64,000 nucleotides of DNA from Opitutaceae bacterium (GTDB taxonomy: Bacteria; Verrucomicrobiota; Verrucomicrobiia; Opitutales; Opitutaceae), in assembly GCA_017994935.1 (NCBI GenBank), contig JAGOJU010000014.1:1-64000 (forward strand), written 5' to 3'. The notes under the pieces are model-generated. The model did not search any database, had not been told where the DNA came from, and saw only the letters and a list, made by a program, of their open reading frames with translations. Positions 26,039-34,245 of the stretch are shown here, piece after piece. The position numbers were made by a program, and so were the translations under genes. Each line of letters begins with the position of its first letter. Position 1 is the first letter of the stretch.

Positions 26039-26941
26039 TCAGGTATGGAAGCTGTCGACGAGGCTCTTCACCACCAGGTGCCAGCCATCCACCAGCACGA
26101 ACAGGAGGAGCTTGAAAGGGAGCGACACGATTGCCGGCGGCATCATCATCATGCCGAGCGCCATCAGCACCGATGACACCAGGAAGTCCACGACCAGGAA
26201 GGGGAGAAACAGCATGAACCCCATCTGGAAGGCGGTCTGGAGTTCGCTGATGACAAACGCAGGAATCACCACACGCATCGGCAATTGATCCACGCGCGTC
26301 GGGGGAAACCGGCCGAGTTGCAGGAAAAACTCGAGATCCCGCGTGCGAGTCTGCTTGAGCATGAAGTCGCGAAGAGGAACCGTCGCCTTCTGAAAGGCCT
26401 CCCCGGACGGGGCCTGCCCGGCAAGATAGGGCTGCAGGGCCTCGCTGTTGATGCGCTCAAAGACGGGGCCCATGAGAAAAAATGTGAGGAAGAGCGACAA
26501 TCCGACCACGATCTGATTCGAGGGGGCGGATGCCACGCCGAGCGCTGTGCGCACAAAACCCAGCACGATCACGATGCGCGTGAAGCTGGTCATCAGGATG
26601 ACCATCGACGGCGCAAGCGTGAGCAGGGTCATCACGACCACGAGTTGGATCGCGACGCCAACGTCGCCCGGTTTGCCTGTGCCCTCGAGTCCGATGTTCA
26701 GTCGCAGTGGACTCGTCCCTGCACCGGCATTGGGTGGCGGCAGCGCGATCGAGGCTCCTGTGGGTGCCTGCACGGAGGGTGCGACGCTGGCGGGCGGCGT
26801 GTTCTCTGCTGCCAGTGCCGGCGGTGCGGCGGGCGTCTGACCGGAAAGCGGTGAGACCGACACCATCAGCGCGAGCAATCCCGCGATGAGTGTGAATCTG
26901 AAAATTCCAGACACGAAACTGGAAGCAGGTGCGTTTCTCAC
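26039..26941 (-). CDS. fliP: Flagellar export protein FliP
   Basis: A 300-residue export-gate protein with an N-terminal signal peptide (about 1-35), then a Pro/Ala-rich segment to about residue 80. Conserved features are 'MVILMTSFTRIVIVLGFVRTALG', 'PSNQIVVGLSLFLTFFLMGP' and the C-terminal 'DFLVSSVLMALGMMMMPP' (FliP signature). The start is GTG (26941), overlapping the fliO stop by 4 bp. The periplasmic linker rich in Pro-Ala is longer than in E. coli. Confidence 0.95.
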   Translation of the reverse strand: MRNAPASSFVSGIFRFTLIAGLLALMVSVSPLSGQTPAAPPALAAENTPPASVAPSVQAPTGASIALPPPNAGAGTSPLRLNIGLEGTGKPGDVGVAIQLVVVMTLLTLAPSMVILMTSFTRIVIVLGFVRTALGVASAPSNQIVVGLSLFLTFFLMGPVFERINSEALQPYLAGQAPSGEAFQKATVPLRDFMLKQTRTRDLEFFLQLGRFPPTRVDQLPMRVVIPAFVISELQTAFQMGFMLFLPFLVVDFLVSSVLMALGMMMMPPAIVSLPFKLLLFVLVDGWHLVVKSLVDSFHT

Positions 26942-27396
26942 GACGGTTTCTCGGAAGATTTCAGTGGCGCGAGCATCTGAATCTGCCCTGGAGTGACGCC
27001 TATCAGGAACTTGCTGCCTTCGTAGTCCGCCACGACAAGGTACTGGCGGTTTCCGAGCGAACGCGTTTCCTCAATTTGAATCTTTCGGTCTCCCTTCGCA
27101 CTTCCAAGCGGCCCCGCGGTACGACGCTTGACCAGAAACCATGCACCTGCACTTCCGAGAAGCAGGGCCGCAATCAACACCCCCCACGATCGGCCGCTTC
27201 GTCGATCGGCGGGAAGAGGTGAAGCCGGATCCTCCGAAGAGCCCTGCGGGAAAATCACCGTCCCAGGAGCCCGTGCAGGAACCGGAGCCTCCGGTGCCTC
27301 GGCCCTCATCAGCTGCGCCGTCTCCAAAACGGCGCAGCCGACTACCACTATCAGCCAGCGGGTGACGCTGGTAAAGGGATGGGAGGAAAACCTCAT
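26938..27396 (-). CDS. fliO: FliO-like flagellar biosynthesis protein
   Basis: About 152 residues with an N-terminal hydrophobic segment (about 14-30), a Pro-rich stretch, a second membrane helix ('WGVLIAALLLGSAGAWFLV') and a basic cytoplasmic domain with 'RSLGNRQYLVVADYEG' and 'LIGVTPGQIQML'. This is the FliO topology and core motif. It helps assemble FliP. The name rests on both motif and position directly before fliP. ATG 27396 follows GGAGGG and a sigma-54-type promoter ending 16 nt upstream, so fliOPQR may form their own transcript. Confidence 0.85.
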   Translation of the reverse strand: MRFSSHPFTSVTRWLIVVVGCAVLETAQLMRAEAPEAPVPARAPGTVIFPQGSSEDPASPLPADRRSGRSWGVLIAALLLGSAGAWFLVKRRTAGPLGSAKGDRKIQIEETRSLGNRQYLVVADYEGSKFLIGVTPGQIQMLAPLKSSEKPS

Positions 27397-27412
27397 GCGG
27401 TCCCTCCGCAAA

Positions 27413-27427
27413 GCGAAATGCGTGCCA
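27413..27427 (-). promoter_or_regulatory. Sigma-54-type promoter of fliO
   Basis: Minus strand TGGCACG-CATT-TCGC: a full -24 box, correct spacing, and one mismatch in the -12 box (TC instead of TT). The -12 GC lies 16 nt before the fliO ATG, matching the layout of flgB (15) and flhB (18). Confidence 0.6.
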
Positions 27428-27455
27428 TAACGCCAATTTTAAATAAAAACTACTG

Positions 27456-27470
27456 TTCAACAGTATGTTA
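27456..27470. promoter_or_regulatory. Perfect 15-bp palindrome upstream of fliO
   Basis: TACTGTT-C-AACAGTA lies about 30 bp upstream of the -24 box in the AT-rich gap between fliO and the unknown gene. It could be an activator or repressor site. Position approximate to a few bases. Confidence 0.4.
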
Positions 27471-27561
27471 CGAGATTAAAAGACTCGCCATATCCCTCGA
27501 TCCGCATACCCAAGAATGCACTCGAAAGAGCCCGAGGCAGGATTTGCCGGGAGGCTTCGAC

Positions 27562-27882
27562 CTATAGCGCAGCGGCCGCCCAGGCGGGCAGTTCCAGGCT
27601 ACGGCCCTCAACCAGATTCCTGAGGAGGGCCTGCGCCCAGGCCCGGTCGCACGTGCACTCCAATACACGCAGGATCCGTTTCGATCCCACTCCCTCGATG
27701 ACATAGCTGCCCACAGTGATCGCGATGGGGGCGCTGTCGCCGTGGAGGAGACAAACTCCCTTAATGGAGCGCTGTCTGGAATTTATCCGGAGTTCAGTCA
27801 GCCTGCCGTACGGTGCGATGATCGAATTCAGGTAAACCTGCGCTCCGCGGCTCGCCATGGCATCTTTTGCTTCCGTGAACAT
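27562..27882 (-). CDS. Conserved-looking protein of unknown function inside the flagellar operon
   Basis: A 106-residue protein starting 'MFTEAKDAMASRGAQVYLN' and ending 'LVEGRSLELPAWAAAAL'. It is soluble, alpha/beta, with 'APYGRLTELRINSRQRSIKG' and 'RILRVLECTCDRAWAQALL'. No known flagellar family is recognised. It lies between fliN and fliO, separated by 164 and 165 bp, which is wider than elsewhere in the operon. ATG 27882 gives a plausible N-terminus; an upstream in-frame start (27933) is possible. The AsmA/BON-like C-terminal pattern 'GRSLELPAWAAAAL' cannot be assigned. Confidence 0.6.
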   Translation of the reverse strand: MFTEAKDAMASRGAQVYLNSIIAPYGRLTELRINSRQRSIKGVCLLHGDSAPIAITVGSYVIEGVGSKRILRVLECTCDRAWAQALLRNLVEGRSLELPAWAAAAL

Positions 27883-28046
27883 GCTCGAACGTCTTTCGAC
27901 CACCACCGAATCCGTGGACCCCCCAAGACGCAAGCGCGCGGGCCTCCTGCCAATTTTCCACCGACAATCCCCACCCGCCCAAATGCCAACGGAGACGAGT
28001 GGCTACCCTTTCCTGCTCCCGGAGCGCGAAAACGGACGCCCGCGGC

Positions 28047-28292
28047 CTATTTTCCGCCCACCAGCTCCGTGATCTTGATGCCGAAGCTTTCCTCGACCAC
28101 AACGACCTCACCATATGCCACGAGCTTGTCGTTGACAAAGAGCCCCACGGGATCGCTGGCCTGCTGATTCAGCTGGATGACGGTGCCAGGGGCGAGCTCA
28201 AGCACCTCGCGCATCGGGAGGTGGCAGGAGCCGAGTTGAACGGTGACCTTTACTTTGACGTCGAGCACGACGTCGAGGGTTCTATCTTCCAT
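28047..28292 (-). CDS. fliN: Flagellar motor switch protein FliN
   Basis: An 81-residue SpoA-domain protein of the C-ring. The pattern 'VKVKVTVQLGSCHLPMREVLELAPGTVIQLNQ' and 'LVAYGEVVVVEESFGIKITEL' is typical. It is at the short end of the family, consisting of little more than the SpoA domain. ATG 28292 lies inside the 3' end of fliM, an 11-bp overlap. Confidence 0.95.
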   Translation of the reverse strand: MEDRTLDVVLDVKVKVTVQLGSCHLPMREVLELAPGTVIQLNQQASDPVGLFVNDKLVAYGEVVVVEESFGIKITELVGGK

Positions 28293-29325
28293 GGTGCTTG
28301 GAGTCGGGAGCATGCTCCGGCGAAATTTTCTGGGTGAGTTTCACAACGACGGTTTCACGGTCGAGTCCGACGGTGCCGGAGAATTTGGGTGAACCGTTGA
28401 GTTTGACGGTCGTTCGGTCGACAATGTCCGGCGGCAGCTCGATGATGTCACCAACCCTCAGGTCGGTGATTTCTCGGAGCGATAGCTCAAAGGCGTCCCA
28501 CTCCGCGCGGACCGGCAGCGAAATGTGCTCATAGACAGGCTTCCACTCCGCCTTCTGCACCTTGGCGGCAGGTGTCCCTTCCTTGTCGCGGCTGGCCTGC
28601 AGGCTCTTCACCAGAGGCTCGATCGTGAAATAGGGGATGCCGATCTGGATCTGCTCGGAACAGTCGCCAAAGGTGGCCTCCATCGTGAGCGCGAGCACCA
28701 CGGCATCCTTTGTGGAGGTCTGGAGGAACCGGCCGTTGCTCTCGTGTCCGATCACCGTCGGATGGAGCTCCCGCGGATCCTTCCACTGGGAGCACCACTC
28801 CTCAAGGATCATGAGGATGATGTCCTCGAGCAGCGTGACCTCAATTTCGGTGAGATAACGTTCAATCGAAACGGACTTGCCGGTTCCACCCAGCATCCTG
28901 TCCACGAGAGACAGCGCCAGGCGCGGATTGACATCGAGAATGCCGACTCCGGGCAACGGGTCGGTCTTGAAAAGGCAGATGTGAGTCGGGCTCGGCAGGC
29001 CCTCGGTGAACTTTCCGTAGGAGACCGTCGTGAGTTTCGCCATCTTCAGGCCGAACTCCATTCGGAGAAACAATGACAGCCGGGCCGAAAGATAACGGAT
29101 GAAATCCTCGTGCAGCAGGCGAAGCCGCCGAAGCTCTGCCTCCGAGAGAAACACCGGATTGCGAAAATCGTAGGTTTCGATCTTGGGAAGATCCGCCGTC
29201 TGAAGGCGCCGCCCGTCGGCCCGGAACACCACAGGCTTCTGAACCTCGGTCGACGCCGCCAGAAGGCGGTCAATGTCACCCTGATCCAGGACCTCAGGCA
29301 CGGGGTTGCTCGTTGAGTCCGCCAT
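28282..29325 (-). CDS. fliM: Flagellar motor switch protein FliM
   Basis: A 347-residue C-ring protein. The N-terminal 'LDQGDIDRLLAAS' is the CheY-P-binding motif of FliM (family L-S-x-x-E-I-D-x-L). The CheC-like middle domain (about 50-230) and C-terminal SpoA domain follow. The presence of the CheY-binding helix shows that a CheY should exist, though no cheY gene is in the window. It overlaps fliN by 11 bp and follows fliL by 14 bp. Confidence 0.95.
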   Translation of the reverse strand: MADSTSNPVPEVLDQGDIDRLLAASTEVQKPVVFRADGRRLQTADLPKIETYDFRNPVFLSEAELRRLRLLHEDFIRYLSARLSLFLRMEFGLKMAKLTTVSYGKFTEGLPSPTHICLFKTDPLPGVGILDVNPRLALSLVDRMLGGTGKSVSIERYLTEIEVTLLEDIILMILEEWCSQWKDPRELHPTVIGHESNGRFLQTSTKDAVVLALTMEATFGDCSEQIQIGIPYFTIEPLVKSLQASRDKEGTPAAKVQKAEWKPVYEHISLPVRAEWDAFELSLREITDLRVGDIIELPPDIVDRTTVKLNGSPKFSGTVGLDRETVVVKLTQKISPEHAPDSKHHGR

Positions 29326-29339
29326 AAACAATCAGAAGT

Positions 29340-29939
29340 TCACTGCACCACAAAATCGGAAAAGTAGATTTGCTCAGCGACCTTCCTGCCAAGCGCCTGG
29401 TTGAATGCACCCATGAGCTTTTCCCGGATGATGTTCTTGGAGCCGGGCTCCTCGAGGTCGGTGAGCGTGAGGGCCGAAAGGACGTTGAGCGCAACGTCCA
29501 CCATCTTCGGCTTGTTGGATTCGAACTGGGAACGAAGCCCCGCATCGGAGCCGGAGACCATGAACGTGGCCTTGAGATAGCGGGTGCCCATCGTGCCGGC
29601 CAGGTTCACGACCACATTTTCGAAAGTGTAGCTGTTTCCCTCACCAGGCGCGCCCTCCTGTTTCTTGCCGTGCCCGCCCGACTCCTTCTCCGCCTTGCCA
29701 TGCGAGGGCGCGCTGGCATGCGACTCGGCGGGCGCATCCGCAGGTGAAAGGGAGGAAAGCTCGTGCTTCAGTTGCGGGATGATCACAAATTTCGCAACAG
29801 CCCAGGATGCCACCGGAGCCAGGACGATGACCGCGATGATGGGAACCAGCTTGGCAATCATACCCGGCGATTTCTTGTCGGGGGCTTCCGCATCACCCGC
29901 AGGTGCGGCGGCAGGAGGAGCTTCAGTCTTGGCGGCCAT
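29340..29939 (-). CDS. fliL: Flagellar basal body-associated protein FliL
   Basis: A 199-residue membrane protein associated with the motor and stator. The N-terminal cytoplasmic tail (Ala/Pro-rich), one membrane helix ('MIAKLVPIIAVIVLAPVASW'), a His/Lys/Gly-rich linker ('SHGKAEKESGGHGKKQ') and a C-terminal FliL domain with 'YTFENVVVNLAGTMGTRYLKA' and 'KLMGAFNQALG' are all visible. The gene lies between flgE and fliM, after a strong stem-loop. Confidence 0.92.
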   Translation of the reverse strand: MAAKTEAPPAAAPAGDAEAPDKKSPGMIAKLVPIIAVIVLAPVASWAVAKFVIIPQLKHELSSLSPADAPAESHASAPSHGKAEKESGGHGKKQEGAPGEGNSYTFENVVVNLAGTMGTRYLKATFMVSGSDAGLRSQFESNKPKMVDVALNVLSALTLTDLEEPGSKNIIREKLMGAFNQALGRKVAEQIYFSDFVVQ

Positions 29940-29972
29940 GTGGCAGAGGGGTTCAGTTCGATCAGGACGTGT

Positions 29973-30019
29973 GATTCGCCTCCAACCCCGCGAAACGAAC
30001 GCGGGGTCAGGCGCGAATC
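29973..30019. terminator. Strong stem-loop between flgE and fliL (attenuator or processing site)
   Basis: ACCCCGCG and CGCGGGGT pair around a 7-nt loop (AAACGAA on the plus strand). The stem extends through GATTCGCCT and AGGCG-C-GAATC. There is no T-run on either side, so it is not a standard intrinsic terminator. It may stabilise or separate the flgE and fliL parts of the transcript. Confidence 0.5.
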
Positions 30020-30031
30020 ATGGATTCAAAA

Positions 30032-30904
30032 TCAGCGCTTCAGGTTGACGATGTCCTCAAGTACGGAGTCCGAAACGGTCACCAGACGGGAACTCGCCTG
30101 AAACGAACGCTGGGTCGTTATCATGTTCGCGAATTCCTCCGTGAGATCGACGTTCGACAGCTCGAGTGCACCGGACTCAATGCTGCCGAGTCCATTTCCA
30201 CTCGGCGTGTTGTTGGCAGCGGTCATCGTGGCTCCTCCGATGGGGCCGGCCGTGAGCATGCCTGAAAAAAGATTGTCCGCCTCCCTGACCAGCGATGAAG
30301 GATCCGCAAAATTCTGGAGAAGGACCTGGTTCGTGGTCACCGACGTGCCGTCGGCATAGAATTCGATGAGGTTGCCCGTCCGGTCGATCGAGATCTCTTT
30401 CCGCTGGGGATCCGTCGGTGCCAGTGTGGCAAGGCGGATTGGTCCAAGCGTGGCGGGAGGCGTGCCCGCAACGCCACCCGTCAGGCCGAGGACTCGATAG
30501 CCCAGGGAAGTGACCAGATAACCCGAGTCGTCAATGCGGAACGCGCCCGCCCGGGTGACGTATTCCTGGCTGTCCACAGGATTCTGGACGCGGAAGTAGC
30601 CGTTTCCGGAAATGCCGAGGTCGGTGGCAACACCCGTCGTATTGAGCGAGCCCTGGGTATAGCGGGCGACAACACTCGCCAGCTTGACACCCGTGCCAAT
30701 CTGCAGGGCAGACTGGTTGGAGGTCGTCGCGGTCGAGGGAGCCGCACCGCGAAGGGTGTCGCTAAAGCTGTCCGCGTAAACCGCACGCGTGCTCTTGTAA
30801 CCGACCGTATTGACGTTGGCGATGTTGTTGCCGATGACCTCGAGGCCCTTGGTGAAGGTTCGCATGGCGCTGACGCCTGAAGTGAGTGTACCGATGAGTG
30901 ACAT
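30032..30904 (-). CDS. flgE: Flagellar hook protein FlgE (short form)
   Basis: A 290-residue rod/hook-family protein. N-terminal 'SAMRTFTKGLEVIGNNIANVNTVGYKSTRAVYADSF' type motif and C-terminal 'NVDLTEEFANMITTQRSFQASSRLVTVSD' are the D0 coiled-coil ends of the FlgE/F/G family. Placement after fliK and flgD supports hook protein. It is clearly shorter than most FlgE proteins (about 400 residues), implying loss of most of the outer D2 domain. FlgF or FlgG is an alternative but less likely given the gene order. Confidence 0.88.
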   Translation of the reverse strand: MSLIGTLTSGVSAMRTFTKGLEVIGNNIANVNTVGYKSTRAVYADSFSDTLRGAAPSTATTSNQSALQIGTGVKLASVVARYTQGSLNTTGVATDLGISGNGYFRVQNPVDSQEYVTRAGAFRIDDSGYLVTSLGYRVLGLTGGVAGTPPATLGPIRLATLAPTDPQRKEISIDRTGNLIEFYADGTSVTTNQVLLQNFADPSSLVREADNLFSGMLTAGPIGGATMTAANNTPSGNGLGSIESGALELSNVDLTEEFANMITTQRSFQASSRLVTVSDSVLEDIVNLKR

Positions 30905-30960
30905 GATGAATGGAGTGAAGTCTGAGGTTGAGGATTGCAGGGAGGTTTTCTTTGGAAAAT

Positions 30961-31428
30961 TCAGGGGGCTGGAGCCGGTTCCGCGGAGGGATCCGGCACC
31001 GATGCAGGTTGGACAGGCGCCGCCTCCACACGAAGCACGCTGGCGTACGGATAGAGTACATCATCGATCACCAGGCGCGGCGTGTTCGTCGAGTTGTCAA
31101 CCGCCGAAACGATGCCGGTGACCGGCAGATTGTCGGAGTCAAGAACCGTGACCTGCCGACCAATGAGTCCACCCGCGGAACTCAATTCACTCGATGCGCG
31201 CAGCGAGGCGAATTCCCGGTTCAATTGCGTGGTCTGCTCAAGGCTCGTGAACTGGGCCATCTGGGCAATGAAGGCGGTATCCTCCATCGGCTTCATAGGA
31301 TCCTGGTGCGCCAGCTGGACGGTGATGAGCTTCAGGAAGTCCTCCTGTCCCAGCGTTTGTTTCGGAGTCCGGGCCAGAACCTGTTCGGAAAAGTTGTTCG
31401 AGATCGCGGATTGGCTTTCTATCTGCAT
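30961..31428 (-). CDS. flgD: Hook-capping protein FlgD
   Basis: A 155-residue scaffold needed for hook assembly. It has the conserved 'LGQEDFLKLITVQLAHQDPM' followed by 'DTAFIAQMAQFTSLEQ', and then a short C-terminal half with 'GLIGRQVTVLD'. It lacks most of the FnIII/Tudor insert of enteric FlgD. It follows fliK by 15 bp and precedes flgE. Confidence 0.92.
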   Translation of the reverse strand: MQIESQSAISNNFSEQVLARTPKQTLGQEDFLKLITVQLAHQDPMKPMEDTAFIAQMAQFTSLEQTTQLNREFASLRASSELSSAGGLIGRQVTVLDSDNLPVTGIVSAVDNSTNTPRLVIDDVLYPYASVLRVEAAPVQPASVPDPSAEPAPAP

Positions 31429-31443
31429 GGCGGAGAGGGTTTG

Positions 31444-33555
31444 TCAGGCAAAGGCGTGGAGACGGGACGAGTTTCCGGAAGGTTGGGAAACCTGCGAAGG
31501 CGCAACTGGCGCGCCAACTGACGAGACACCGCGGCGACTGCGCCGATTCACTTCCGGCGCGCTGCGTTGGGCCTGCTGCGATGATTGCCGGGAGGAATCG
31601 CCTCCCATCGGATTTCCCTGCGCAAAGGCCCCTTGATCGCTGTTTGACGACGTTTGCGAGTTCGAGAACACGGGCTCGGCAAACCTGTAGGGTTTCTGAT
31701 CGGAAACGGAGAAGACATGTTTTTCCCACGCGGTGCTCAGCGCATTGCGCAGTTCCGGGGAGTCGGCATGAAAGGTCGCCCGGATTTCACCGTCGCGGTA
31801 GGCCACACTCACGGCAACGCCGACATCATCGAGCTTCAGCCTGAGGTTTACTCCCGAACGCTCGGTCGCCCACAGGACATCCGCTGCGTCGGTGATCTGA
31901 CGGATCGCTTCCACAGCCGCTACCGCCGCCTTGCTGTTGGATGCCGCAGTCTCCGGATCTGCTCGTCCAAGCGATCCTGAATTCGCAGAATGGCCCACAC
32001 CCGAGATCACGGAATCGCCCGGCAGCGCGGCAAATCGAGGGTGACGGCTATCGTGAAGCATGGGAGCCAGCGGGTTTGCAGTTTCAGTGCCAACCCGTGA
32101 GTTGATATCCGTAAATAGCTTATCTTCGCTATCTAAGGATGTTCTTTTATCGACACCACTGGTGGATTTGTCATCCGCTTTTCGAAGTGATTGGACCGGG
32201 ACTGCCCGGTCGGCATATTTTTCCGCTGCGGCAGGTGAGAGCCGGACTCCGGCGCTCATGGCACCGAATCCAGCGAACGTGGAGGGCGAATATTTGCCGG
32301 GCAATTCGTCGCCCAACTTCAGGGTGCTTCCCCCAGGCTGCCCGGGCACAGCACTTTCAGCCATTTCCGAAATATTCTCCACAGCCTTTGCATGGGACAT
32401 CCCTAGGGATTCCGCGGCGTGACTGCCAGTGCCTCCCGGGCTGCCATGATCCTTGCTGCCAGCAAGTCGCACGGTTCCCGGCATGACGGTTCGCGAATCC
32501 GCGCCGACAATCGAGTTCTCACGTAACGGTATAGCCGTTGCAAACGCCCCCAACGCACCGGGCGCGCCAGAGTAACCTGCAGCCTGCAACACGGGCGGCC
32601 CGCCAGCAGCATATTGAGCCGAATTCAGAATTTCATTTCCGATCTTTGCTTCTGAACCGAGGGAAGATTGCGCGGCGTGACTGCCAGTGCCTTCCGGGCT
32701 GCCATGATCCTTGCTGCCAGCAAGCCGGATGGTTCCCGGCATGACGGTTCGCGAATCCATGCCGGCGATCGAGTTCTCACGTGACGGTATAGCCGTTGCA
32801 AACGCCCCCAACGCAACAGCCGCTCCCGATAAATTTTCCTCCTGCGATTCGGCGCCGGCAACACCTGCGGTTACGGCCTCCTGCAGCGGTTGACCCGGGG
32901 AATCCGCGCCCGGAACGATGCGGTTTCGCGAGTGACTGGCACGAACTGCCATTGCCGGCGAAAGGTTCGCATCTGAAGACGACCAGGATCCAATGACACG
33001 AGCCTCGCCCGGACCTGCGTTGGTCACAGGAGCAGCGTCGGTGTTTTCGGAGTCAACCGGAGACTCGGAAAAATGCGCGGGTACGATGCTGGCCTCCACA
33101 CAGCCAAAAGTCGCACTGGTCGTCGGTGAATCCTCACCCCTTGGCGGCAATTCTGACAACAGGGGGTTGTCGTTGGCATCCGTTTCTGCGACGCCCTCAT
33201 CGCCATCCGAATCAGCTTCGCCCGGAGACGTCGTTGCGACTGACTCATCCGATTGCTCGGGCAGCCCCTCGACGGGAACACTTTCGGGTGGCAGTGCGTA
33301 TGCCTTCGGCAGGGCGAGGTGCAGGAGAATGCTCGCACCTGTCGGTGCCTTGGCCGGGCCGGCCTTGGCGACACGCTCCGCTGCTGGAGTTTTTTCCCCT
33401 GCGTTGACCTTGCCCCCGGTGGTCTGCCCAAGAATGTCCGCGAATGCGGCTGTGCAGGTGTCATCCTCCATCACTTCATCGGGCAAATCCGAATCTGGTG
33501 CGGACGAGAGCTTCGTTGTGGGGTCGAACGGGGGGACGGAGGTGGATATTGACAT
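31444..33555 (-). CDS. fliK: Flagellar hook-length control protein FliK
   Basis: A 703-residue, low-complexity, Ala/Gly/Ser/Pro-rich protein. The C-terminal globular part carries the FliK core, with 'GVNLRLKLDDVGVAVSVAYRDGE' and 'FHADSPELRNALSTAW', which matches the Flg_hook domain. The long N-terminal ruler region contains an in-frame duplication of about 48 residues (see the paired repeat entries). The protein is long for the family, which would fit a longer ruler or simple repeat expansion. Gene order (before flgD and flgE) supports the name. Confidence 0.85.
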   Translation of the reverse strand: MSISTSVPPFDPTTKLSSAPDSDLPDEVMEDDTCTAAFADILGQTTGGKVNAGEKTPAAERVAKAGPAKAPTGASILLHLALPKAYALPPESVPVEGLPEQSDESVATTSPGEADSDGDEGVAETDANDNPLLSELPPRGEDSPTTSATFGCVEASIVPAHFSESPVDSENTDAAPVTNAGPGEARVIGSWSSSDANLSPAMAVRASHSRNRIVPGADSPGQPLQEAVTAGVAGAESQEENLSGAAVALGAFATAIPSRENSIAGMDSRTVMPGTIRLAGSKDHGSPEGTGSHAAQSSLGSEAKIGNEILNSAQYAAGGPPVLQAAGYSGAPGALGAFATAIPLRENSIVGADSRTVMPGTVRLAGSKDHGSPGGTGSHAAESLGMSHAKAVENISEMAESAVPGQPGGSTLKLGDELPGKYSPSTFAGFGAMSAGVRLSPAAAEKYADRAVPVQSLRKADDKSTSGVDKRTSLDSEDKLFTDINSRVGTETANPLAPMLHDSRHPRFAALPGDSVISGVGHSANSGSLGRADPETAASNSKAAVAAVEAIRQITDAADVLWATERSGVNLRLKLDDVGVAVSVAYRDGEIRATFHADSPELRNALSTAWEKHVFSVSDQKPYRFAEPVFSNSQTSSNSDQGAFAQGNPMGGDSSRQSSQQAQRSAPEVNRRSRRGVSSVGAPVAPSQVSQPSGNSSRLHAFA
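32414..32557 (-). repeat. FliK internal repeat, unit A (144 bp)
   Basis: Matches unit B at 32672-32815 with a period of 258 bp (86 codons), so the duplication stays in frame. It encodes the segment beginning 'GALGAFATAIPLRENS' and containing 'DSRTVMPGTVRLAGSKDH'. The two units differ at only about a dozen positions. Confidence 0.85.
32672..32815 (-). repeat. FliK internal repeat, unit B (144 bp)
   Basis: The second copy encodes 'ALGAFATAIPSRENSIAGMD' and 'RTVMPGTIRLAGSKDHGSPE'. Changes relative to unit A are mostly single-base substitutions, several of them altering the residue, so it is a fairly recent in-frame duplication. Confidence 0.85.
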
Positions 33556-33624
33556 GGGAGCGCTCCATCCATGGCCGCGACACGCACCGTCCTTGGCGCG
33601 CCTGAGTTGAAAAGAAAGGGGAGG

Positions 33625-34245
33625 TTAAGGGGAGGTGCTTGCTGTCGTTGCCGAACGCGCCGCCTTCAGGAGACGGATGCGTTCCGAAAGCTGGGCGGCT
33701 CGCTTGATGAGCGCGGGATCGCCCGACTTGCCCATCTCCTCGAAGAGAGCGCTGATTTCATCTGTTTTCATCAGCGAAAGCACCTTGACGACAGTCAGTT
33801 CGTCCATCTCGCGAAGGATGGCCACCGCGGTCTTCGGCGAAAGGTTGCGGTAGGTCGCCGCGAGGGTCTTCAGATTCTTCGCCTCATCCGCCTGCACCTC
33901 GATCATCTTCGACGCAATCTCGCTGCGCAATGCCTCGATCTGCCTGCGGGTTTTTTCAAGCTCCTGCTGTTCGGACTTCAGCCGGGATTCCCGCGATGCA
34001 ATGCCTTCCTCGCGCTGCTTCAGTGCGGCCTTCTGTTCCTTCAGTTCCTTGGCGAGGGATTCGACCTCGATCGTCCAGAAATCCCAGGGGGGTTCAGGGC
34101 GCACCGGCTTGCTTTCCGATGCAAAGGACGCGGCGATCTGCCGCACAAGCGGTTTCGCAGTGGTCCAGACCACCGCGGTGCTGGTGCCGACTCCCAGGAT
34201 CAGACCGAGGACAACGACGACGATGGGATTCGAGAGGAGTTTCAT
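33625..34245 (-). CDS. MotE-like/MgtE-N-domain flagellar protein
   Basis: A 206-residue protein with one N-terminal membrane helix ('PIVVVVLGLILGVGTSTAVVW'), a long coiled coil (about 60-125, Glu/Lys/Gln-rich) and a C-terminal MgtE-N-like helical domain with 'YRNLSPKTAVAILREMDELTVVKVLSLM'. MotE is a periplasmic chaperone of the stator protein MotC, and proteins of this form occur between fliJ and fliK in many flagellar operons. The name is by architecture and position, so no symbol is given. The ATG overlaps the fliJ stop region. Confidence 0.7.
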   Translation of the reverse strand: MKLLSNPIVVVVLGLILGVGTSTAVVWTTAKPLVRQIAASFASESKPVRPEPPWDFWTIEVESLAKELKEQKAALKQREEGIASRESRLKSEQQELEKTRRQIEALRSEIASKMIEVQADEAKNLKTLAATYRNLSPKTAVAILREMDELTVVKVLSLMKTDEISALFEEMGKSGDPALIKRAAQLSERIRLLKAARSATTASTSP

